Source: Darwinibacter acetoxidans_A (lineage in GTDB: Bacteria > Bacillota > Limnochordia > Darwinibacteriales > Darwinibacteriaceae). From it: DNA of 5,499 bases. This document shows positions 1 to 4,168 of this stretch, one piece after another. Numbering within the stretch: the first letter of the stretch is position 1; the number at the start of each line of letters is the position of its first letter. The stretch is from the NCBI GenBank assembly GCA_041936745.1, contig JBHGWS010000074.1, positions 1 through 5,499 on the forward strand. The letters run 5' to 3'. Position numbers and translations under genes: made by a program. Below the pieces are notes generated by a model. It ran no database searches. It saw nothing but the letters and a program-made list of their open reading frames with translations, and was not told the origin of the DNA.

Positions 1-544
1 AACTTAAAACCAAAATCGGCAAAACCATATGCCTGGGCTTGCCCCAGCCCGAAGTGGGCAGCCAGCCTAATTTCACGGCAAAGAAGTACTGCAGCAGGGC
101 TGCAAAGACAAAAACAGGGATAGTCACCCCCAGAATGGCAATAAACATAATGATGTAATCAGGCCACCGGTTTTTATACAAAGCGGCAACTATCCCCAGT
201 GAAATACCAATAAACACCCCAATGACTAGGGCAATGCCCCCTATTTTAGCCGACACAGGCGATGTTGTTATAATGGTTTCACCGACTGACCTGCCGGGGT
301 AAACTACGCTTTCTCCCAAATCCCCCTTCAAAAGGTTTTTCAGATAGACAACATATTGTGTAAAAAGCGGTTGATCCAGCCCATACTTGGCATAAAAATT
401 AAGCCGCGTTTGTTCGGGTAGGCTGCGCGCCATGTGGGCTAAGGGATCACCGGGAATACTGCGCATGAGAAAAAAGGTGACGGTAATAATGATAAAAATA
501 GTGGCGAACATGTAACCTATTCTTCTAAAAATGTATCTTAACAC
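1..544 (-). CDS. oppB: Oligopeptide/dipeptide ABC transporter permease, OppB/DppB family (partial, 3' end beyond the left edge)
   Basis: This is one of the two inner-membrane permease subunits of a peptide ABC importer. It would pair with an OppC-type partner to form the channel driven by OppD/OppF ATPases. The first 181 residues are present, against about 305-320 usual for the family. They show the hallmark N-terminus (LRYIFRRI), a first membrane segment at about residues 9-28, and the RSIPGDP motif at 28-34. The YGLDQPLFTQYVVYL stretch (54-68) and GDLGES (74-79) follow, all typical of OppB/DppB. Two more hydrophobic segments lie at about 101-122 and 130-157, ending in GWLPTSGW. The GTG start at 544 is chosen because it gives the canonical N-terminus and has AAAGGAG at 553-559 with an 8-base spacer. 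The gene follows the binding-protein gene in the same direction after a 146-base gap, the usual oppA-oppB order. Peptide against nickel or other substrate cannot be decided from this fragment. Confidence 0.95.
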   Translation of the reverse strand, partial: MLRYIFRRIGYMFATIFIIITVTFFLMRSIPGDPLAHMARSLPEQTRLNFYAKYGLDQPLFTQYVVYLKNLLKGDLGESVVYPGRSVGETIITTSPVSAKIGGIALVIGVFIGISLGIVAALYKNRWPDYIIMFIAILGVTIPVFVFAALLQYFFAVKLGWLPTSGWGKPRHMVLPILVLS

Positions 545-583
545 GAGCTCGGCTCCTTTCAGAACCTATATTGAAACTAGATG

Positions 584-659
584 AAAGAAACCACGGCAAA
601 CATTTTGCCAGGTAAGCCACCAAGCAAAGCTGGCAGGCAATGATTGCCATGGCTTCTTC
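584..659 (-). promoter_or_regulatory. Long intercistronic stem-loop between oppA and oppB
   Basis: In minus-strand RNA, GAAGAAGCCAUGGCA (659 to 645) pairs over all 15 positions with UGCCGUGGUUUCUUU (598 to 584), using three G-U pairs. The stem continues inward with AUCAUU (644-639) against AAUGUU (604-599), with one U-U mismatch. After a small internal loop, UGCCAG pairs with CUGGCA, leaving an 18-nt apical loop. The G-U pairs would become C-A mismatches in plus-strand RNA, so the fold favours the opp transcript. The 3' side is followed by U-rich sequence (CAUCUAGUUUC) but no continuous U tract, so it is not a classic terminator. Such structures in opp operons commonly stabilise the binding-protein message or reduce read-through to the permease. 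That role is inferred here, not shown. Confidence 0.6.
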
Positions 660-690
660 TAGTCAAGCTTTTCTTTCCTGCTCCAAGGCT

Positions 691-2352
691 CTATCTGCCG
701 GAAGTATAGACATATTTAAAGCCCATGTTGGAAAACCCAAGGGTTGAATAGTTGTGCACGTAGTCTCTGACAAACTGATTCACTCCCGAGGTTGCCAACG
801 GGGATACAACTGCTTCGTCCCTAATCAAGATCTCTTCTGCTGCAATGTAGTATTCGAGCCTGGTCTGCTCGTCCATTTCCACCGCCGCTTTGTAAATTAA
901 CTGATCGTACTCATCATTCGCCCAGCCGGTTTCAATCATGTCATAAGCCGAGACAAACAGGCTTAAGACGTCATATGGGTCGTTATAATATGCGCCCCAG
1001 CCCATGAAGCCAATCTGGTAGTCGCCCCGCTGAACGTTGTCATAGAAAATACCCCATTCGGCAAAGTCGATCCGCATATTTACTCCCAATTCAAACTGAT
1101 AAACCTGCTGTAGGTATTCGCCCAAGTTGCGGAACCAGGTATCTGTACCTGCAAGAGAGAAGGTAACATCAAGTACAGACGGATCATTGCCTAATCCCAG
1201 TTCCTCCATGCCTGCGAGAAGAAGATCTTTCGGGGTCTTACCCTGCGCAGCCAGTTCTTCTTTCATCTCCAAAATGATGTCGCCGGCAGCTTCCCGATAG
1301 TTGATATTGCCCACGGAGATAGTGGGGACAACCCAGCCGTAAGTTGGTACCCTAAGCCCGCCGAAGGCCATGTCGTTAATGTCTTCCCTGTCAATTGCAA
1401 GCATAAAGGCTTTACGGATGTTTGCATTTTGGAAAAGCTCATCTTGCGCGTTAAAGAAAGCATAGGTCATCGTTGCCGAGGTATAGGAATTATAAACAGA
1501 GTCATCGCGCATCTTGAAGCGCTCGATCCACTCCATTTGGCCAGTGCCGACAAAGTCGATTTCGCCGCTTTCATAGGCGTTATAATAAGTGGTTTCATCA
1601 GGCATAATCGCCCAGCTGATTCTCTCTAAGTAGACGTTGTCTGCATCCCAGTAGTGCTCGTTTTTGACGACTTCCACTACACTGTTATGAACCCATCTGT
1701 CTACTTTGAAAGGGCCGTTACAAATCGTATATTCAGCTTCGGAACCATAGCGTTCGCCCCATTCTTCCACTTTGTCTTGGCGCTGCGGATAATAAATGGT
1801 GGCATCGATCATTGCGATAAAGGAAGGGTTGGGATCGCCGAGCGTGATTTCCAGCGTCTTGTCGTCAATTGCGCGCACGCCCAGTTCATCAATATCCATT
1901 GTTCCTTCGTTTACTGCAGCAAAGTTCTTAATGGGAGCCAAAAAGTAACTGTTCGGTGAGCCTGTTTCGGGCAGCGAGCTTCTTTTCAGCGAATAGACGT
2001 AATCGTGAGCCGTAACCGGTACGCCGTCTTCCCATTTATTTTCGCCTAAATAAAAGGTCCAAACGGTGCCATCTTCGTTGCTTTCCCATTTGTAAGCATC
2101 ACCGCGGGCTAGGTAATAATCGCCATCCCGCTCTTCCATGCGGATTAAGCCTTCCATCGTGTTTACTATAACGGTATTAGAATAGGTGTCTGAACGTAAG
2201 CTGATATCAAGCGTGGATGGATTTGCAACCATATAGGTGTTGATATACTGTTCCGCATCGGGAGTGTGCAGAACGGGCGGTGCATCCGCTGCCGCTAACC
2301 CAGAAACCAGGATCAAGGAGAGTACAACACACAAAAAAACAAATCTCTTCAC
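691..2352 (-). CDS. oppA: Peptide ABC transporter substrate-binding protein, OppA type (SBP family 5)
   Basis: This is the extracytoplasmic receptor that captures peptides and delivers them to the OppB/OppC permease. At 553 residues it has the normal length for the family. After a signal peptide (MKRF, hydrophobic residues 4-19, then AAADA around 20-24), OppA/SBP_bac_5 signatures appear in order. WTFYLGENKWEDG and PVTAHDYVYS lie at about 98-121, a C-N-G-P-F motif near 213, a segment around NIRKAFMLAIDRE, and GWGAYYNDPYDVLSLF ending at 466. The C-terminal EEILIRDEAVVSPL matches the family's final lobe. The longest open frame begins at a TTG at 2361, but that TTG touches the Shine-Dalgarno. The GTG at 2352 has AAAGG nine bases upstream and gives the standard Met-Lys-Arg signal-peptide start. 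There is no lipobox: the only early cysteine is residue 8, inside the hydrophobic core. The mature protein therefore looks signal-peptidase-I cleaved rather than lipid anchored. The protein is strongly acidic. Substrate specificity cannot be read. Confidence 0.95.
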   Translation of the reverse strand: MKRFVFLCVVLSLILVSGLAAADAPPVLHTPDAEQYINTYMVANPSTLDISLRSDTYSNTVIVNTMEGLIRMEERDGDYYLARGDAYKWESNEDGTVWTFYLGENKWEDGVPVTAHDYVYSLKRSSLPETGSPNSYFLAPIKNFAAVNEGTMDIDELGVRAIDDKTLEITLGDPNPSFIAMIDATIYYPQRQDKVEEWGERYGSEAEYTICNGPFKVDRWVHNSVVEVVKNEHYWDADNVYLERISWAIMPDETTYYNAYESGEIDFVGTGQMEWIERFKMRDDSVYNSYTSATMTYAFFNAQDELFQNANIRKAFMLAIDREDINDMAFGGLRVPTYGWVVPTISVGNINYREAAGDIILEMKEELAAQGKTPKDLLLAGMEELGLGNDPSVLDVTFSLAGTDTWFRNLGEYLQQVYQFELGVNMRIDFAEWGIFYDNVQRGDYQIGFMGWGAYYNDPYDVLSLFVSAYDMIETGWANDEYDQLIYKAAVEMDEQTRLEYYIAAEEILIRDEAVVSPLATSGVNQFVRDYVHNYSTLGFSNMGFKYVYTSGR

Positions 2353-2361
2353 ATTGCTCAA

Positions 2362-2366
2362 CCTTT
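2362..2366 (-). promoter_or_regulatory. oppA ribosome binding site that decides the start codon
   Basis: The minus strand reads AAAGG immediately before TTG (2361-2359) and nine bases before GTG (2352-2350). A zero-base spacer makes the TTG unusable, while nine bases is within the normal range. The GTG is therefore the better start, shortening the longest frame by three residues. Confidence 0.65.
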
Positions 2367-2424
2367 CTAATTTAGTTTATTTGGTGGCGTATTTTGGTAA
2401 CCCTTTTGCTGTTTTCACCTCCCG

Positions 2425-2453
2425 AAAAACTAAGCAGGCCACAAGCTGCCTTA
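2425..2453 (-). terminator. Terminator-like hairpin in the opp leader (possible attenuator)
   Basis: On the minus strand, TAAGGCAG (2453-2446) pairs with CTGCTTA (2437-2431) through seven base pairs with one bulged G. The loop is eight bases and is followed at once by G and five T (2429-2425). It lies about 75 bases before the oppA start and about 130 bases after the predicted transcription start. It could terminate read-through from the peptidase gene or attenuate the opp transcript. The stem is short, and half its pairs are A-T, so intrinsic termination would be partial at best. Confidence 0.4.
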
Positions 2454-2555
2454 ACCTATTTGATGCGTAATTAACATCTATTTCGGTATGGTTCCCTTAT
2501 ACATCTTCTCCACAATTAACGCGGTATCCTGCTCTAATAAACACTTTTTTCAATA

Positions 2556-2584
2556 CATTTTACGTATATTTTTTACGTAAAATG
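2556..2584. repeat. Perfect 11-bp inverted repeat, candidate operator of the opp operon
   Basis: CATTTTACGTA (2556-2566) and TACGTAAAATG (2574-2584) are exact reverse complements separated by seven bases. Each arm contains the palindrome TACGTA, the two centres being 13 bp apart. The repeat begins where transcription would start from the promoter at 2591-2619, a normal position for a repressor operator. It could alternatively form a hairpin at the 5' end of the message. I do not recognise the regulator family from the motif. Confidence 0.5.
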
Positions 2585-2590
2585 ATAGAT

Positions 2591-2619
2591 AATATACATT
2601 ATTATATATAATTAAACAA
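2591..2619 (-). promoter_or_regulatory. Predicted sigma-A-type promoter for oppA
   Basis: On the minus strand, TTGTTT (2619-2614) is followed after exactly 17 bases by TATATT (2596-2591). The -10 matches the consensus at five of six positions and the -35 at only three. The surroundings are extremely A+T rich, and the spacer includes the 12-bp palindrome ATTATATATAAT (2601-2612). The predicted start falls near 2584. A+T-rich DNA gives chance matches, hence moderate confidence. Confidence 0.45.
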
Positions 2620-2706
2620 CGTTAAAAACAGGCATTTTCCCCTCTTGTCTCATTAATTCTCAAAATTTGTGAAAAAATTGACACCCCTCTGAAAAAAAGA
2701 GAAACG

Positions 2707-3450
2707 CTATTTCGGTACAATTGCAAACTGGTACCAGTTTACGGCGGCTCTGATCAGTTCCTCTGCCAGGTAGTAGCGGTCTTTTCCCAATGGTTCGCCA
2801 TTGGGATAGCTTCTACCCCAGCTGTTGGGATCGTAGACCTCAAAGTAGATCTTCTCATCGGCTTTAACATAGCCCTTAACTACGAGGAAATGCCCATCGG
2901 CATAATCATAAAATCTGCCCACGCGGGTGGTGGCACTTTTTGCTTTGCTAACGTAATTCATATCAATGCATAAAATAGCAATATTTTCCTCAGCGATAAT
3001 TCCTGCCAGCGTACGAACAGCTTCTTCTAAATCGTTGCCGTCCAAAAACACAAAGTTGTAGGCCACATCGTGGGCATCGAAGTAGCGGGAAATAATTGTG
3101 GTATTCCACCAGCCACCGTAGGCGGGATATTGCTTCCTGGCTTCTTCGGCGGTATGGGGAAACTCCGGGTCCAACCATTTCAGGGCCATCACCGCGGAAG
3201 ACGGCCCGCAGTTGTTATTGCTGTACTCACCCGTGTCCGCTTGGTCGATATACCAATCGTAAGCCTTATTGTTCCCCACATATTTGTGCAGTACCTCTGC
3301 CTGCAGCCATTCTGCCAGGTTTGCTTCGATAAGGGCCTTTTGCTGTGAATTGAGAGCATCTACCGCAGAAGCAGGCTGCAGAGCGCCCATGGTCAAGGCA
3401 AGAATAAGAACGGCAAACAAAACTTTTTGTTTGGGAATCACTTTTTTCAC
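2707..3450 (-). CDS. Secreted C39-like cysteine peptidase (peptidase_C39_2 type)
   Basis: This is a 247-residue exported protein with a papain-like C39 fold signature. The signal peptide is MKK followed by a hydrophobic stretch (about 10-24) and PASA at 26-29, giving a likely cleavage after Ala29. A candidate oxyanion-hole Gln is residue 70 (YIDQ). The catalytic Cys is residue 81 in NNNCGPSSAVMALKW. The His is residue 187 in DGHFLVVKGY and the Asp is residue 207 in VYDPNSWG, so a complete triad is present. Unlike bacteriocin-processing C39 peptidases, there are no transporter membrane or ATPase domains; it is a free-standing secreted domain. The open frame extends upstream to a TTG at 3513. 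The GTG at 3450 is preferred because AAAAGGAGGG (3457-3466) precedes it by six bases and it directly starts the signal peptide. Its natural substrate is unknown. Proximity to a peptide importer suggests extracellular peptide release, but this is inference. Confidence 0.85.
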   Translation of the reverse strand: MKKVIPKQKVLFAVLILALTMGALQPASAVDALNSQQKALIEANLAEWLQAEVLHKYVGNNKAYDWYIDQADTGEYSNNNCGPSSAVMALKWLDPEFPHTAEEARKQYPAYGGWWNTTIISRYFDAHDVAYNFVFLDGNDLEEAVRTLAGIIAEENIAILCIDMNYVSKAKSATTRVGRFYDYADGHFLVVKGYVKADEKIYFEVYDPNSWGRSYPNGEPLGKDRYYLAEELIRAAVNWYQFAIVPK

Positions 3451-3456
3451 GATAAA

Positions 3457-3466
3457 CCCTCCTTTT
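3457..3466 (-). promoter_or_regulatory. Ribosome binding site fixing the C39-like peptidase start
   Basis: The minus strand reads AAAAGGAGGG, then six bases, then GTG (3450-3448). This near-perfect Shine-Dalgarno rules out the upstream TTG at 3513, which would add 21 residues (MNLCNVYYKM and on) that hide the signal peptide and overlap the predicted promoter. Confidence 0.8.
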
Positions 3467-3491
3467 CGTTTACATCCCTTAACCATTTTAT

Positions 3492-3520
3492 AGTATACAT
3501 TACACAAATTCAAGTGTAAG
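3492..3520 (-). promoter_or_regulatory. Predicted promoter for the C39-like peptidase gene
   Basis: On the minus strand, CTTACA (3520-3515; four of six to TTGACA) is separated by 17 bases from TATACT (3497-3492; five of six to TATAAT). This lies 42 bases before the GTG start and just upstream of the Shine-Dalgarno. An overlapping alternative is TTGAAT with TATAAA at 15-base spacing. Either would allow the peptidase to be expressed independently of the LOG-like gene. Confidence 0.4.
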
Positions 3521-3557
3521 GAAGCTAAAACAACGGCGCCATGGGCTTTAATGCTTC
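3521..3557 (-). other. Weak hairpin at the end of the LOG-like gene
   Basis: GAAGCTAAA (3521-3529) pairs with TTTAATGCTTC (3547-3557), nine base pairs interrupted by a two-base bulge, enclosing a G+C-rich loop with GGCGCC. The structure starts at the stop codon of the LOG-like gene. No T run follows on the minus strand (CTTACAC), so it is at most a weak or factor-dependent end. It abuts the predicted -35 of the peptidase promoter. Confidence 0.3.
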
Positions 3558-4045
3558 TATTTACTATTCTTCAGAAATTGGGCAAGCATCTGTTTGCATT
3601 TCTTTACAGAATCTACCGGCTGGAAGAGCGACAGATCCCAAGTTCCCGGCAGTTCGTGTAAAGGCCAGCTTTCTAAGGCAACAACCGGGACTTTATGTTT
3701 GAGGGCCACAGCAATTTCCGAAAGTGTTCCCATGCCGCCGCCCACGGCGACCACAACGCGGGCATTTAAGGCCACAAGCACGTTGCGGGCCTGCCCCAGC
3801 CCCGTCCGCAGGGGAAAACTGAGATACTTATTCCCCTCCTTGTAATCTAACCCGGGTAAGATACCGATCACAACGCCACCCGCCTGCCGACAGCCGCGGG
3901 CCGCTGCCTCCATGACGCCGCTTCTGCCGCCGCAGATAACAGTGGCGCCCAATTCACCTGCTGCCCGGCCCACCTGTTCTGCCAGAGCAAAAACCTCGGG
4001 CGGCGGGCTGCTGCTGCCTACAATACCGACATAGGTTTTGTTCAT
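3557..4045 (-). CDS. LOG/TIGR00725-like Rossmann-fold nucleotide-binding protein
   Basis: This is a 162-residue cytoplasmic protein of the SLOG superfamily, which includes cytokinin riboside-monophosphate phosphoribohydrolases (LOG), the old 'lysine decarboxylase' annotations and molybdenum cofactor carrier proteins. Visible motifs are an N-terminal beta strand and glycine turn (VGIVGSSS, 6-13), CGGRSGVMEAAARG (38-51), TGLGQARN (81-88) and VGGGMGTLSE (101-110). The last corresponds to the PGGxGTxxE signature of LOG enzymes, with a Gly in place of the Pro. The 81-88 Arg-Asn replaces the usual Arg-Lys. The size and the substituted motifs fit the TIGR00725 group better than true LOG enzymes, so a phosphoribohydrolase activity should not be assumed. 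The ATG at 4045 is the only sensible start. A rather distant GGGAG (4057-4061, 11-base spacer) precedes it. It is divergent from the amidohydrolase gene, 123 bases away. Confidence 0.85.
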   Translation of the reverse strand: MNKTYVGIVGSSSPPPEVFALAEQVGRAAGELGATVICGGRSGVMEAAARGCRQAGGVVIGILPGLDYKEGNKYLSFPLRTGLGQARNVLVALNARVVVAVGGGMGTLSEIAVALKHKVPVVALESWPLHELPGTWDLSLFQPVDSVKKCKQMLAQFLKNSK

Positions 4046-4066
4046 ATAAGTTCAGACTCCCTTTTC

Positions 4067-4095
4067 TTTACCTCTTTCCGCCCGCGGGCTAAAAT
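4067..4095 (+). promoter_or_regulatory. Predicted promoter for the amidohydrolase gene, with a palindromic spacer
   Basis: TTTACC (4067-4072; four of six to TTGACA) is followed after exactly 17 bases by TAAAAT (4090-4095; five of six to TATAAT). The start of transcription would be near 4102, about 67 bases before the ATG. The right end of the spacer is the perfect 10-bp palindrome GCCCGCGGGC (4080-4089), abutting the -10. No equally good promoter was found in the opposite direction for the LOG-like gene. Confidence 0.4.
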
Positions 4096-4168
4096 TCCCT
4101 GCCCCTGCAGGTGTTTAAAGTAAGAAGCAGAAATTAGTTGGCAGATGTCCATTCAAGGAGGCAGTTTA

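Larger units (their letters stand above)
2353..2706 (-). promoter_or_regulatory. Upstream regulatory region and long leader of the opp operon
   Basis: No credible protein gene is seen in this gap. In the direction of transcription it holds four things. First come about 90 bases downstream of the peptidase stop, with a T7 run (about 2692-2698) but no strong stem before it, so termination of the peptidase message is unclear. Then come a very AT-rich promoter segment (about 2585-2620), a perfect inverted repeat (2556-2584), and about 220 bases of leader ending at the oppA ribosome binding site. The leader contains a terminator-like hairpin and several tiny open frames. I compared the leader by eye with T-box, lysine, SAM, cobalamin, TPP, glycine and c-di-GMP consensus elements and found no convincing match, so it is an unclassified leader. 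Confidence 0.6.

Noticed and set aside
640..666. TTGACT on the minus strand (666-661) as a -35 for an independent oppB promoter.
   Set aside because: No acceptable -10 is present at 15-18 bases; the region is better explained by the long stem-loop.
1429..1959. Plus-strand open frames of 66 and 101 codons opposite oppA.
   Set aside because: They are antisense to a well-supported coding sequence, without ribosome binding sites or recognisable domains.
2478..2547. Open frame on the minus strand ending KMYKGTIPK that extends back to a TGA, reading like a short protein tail.
   Set aside because: Apart from the internal GTG (10-11 codons from the end) and ATG (9 codons from the end) it has no start codon, and no good ribosome binding site. 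There are only about 23 codons and no recognisable family.
2362..2584. Known riboswitch or T-box in the opp leader, prompted by GGATACCGCG and AAGGGAACCATACCGAAAT.
   Set aside because: The order and spacing of elements do not match T-box, lysine, cobalamin or other consensus architectures I could compare by eye; a covariance-model search would settle it.
2678..2683. Perfect plus-strand TTGACA -35-like hexamer after the peptidase gene.
   Set aside because: No -10-like sequence lies 16-18 bases downstream (GAAACG), and there is no plus-strand gene to serve.
2639..2690. Direct repeat CCCCTCT at 2639-2645 and 2684-2690 downstream of the peptidase gene.
   Set aside because: Seven bases is too short to be meaningful, and no target-site or element boundary lies between the copies.
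2478..2717. The 11-base sequence CTATTTCGGTA occurs at 2478-2488 and again at 2707-2717 (the end of the peptidase gene), giving similar '-PK stop' endings.
   Set aside because: A few exact 11-base matches are expected by chance in a window of this size, and the flanks do not extend the similarity.
2692..2735. Possible intrinsic terminator for the peptidase gene: GGTAC...GTACC hairpin followed by a T7 run.
   Set aside because: The stem is only five base pairs with a 12-base loop, and nine or more bases separate it from the T run; too weak to call.
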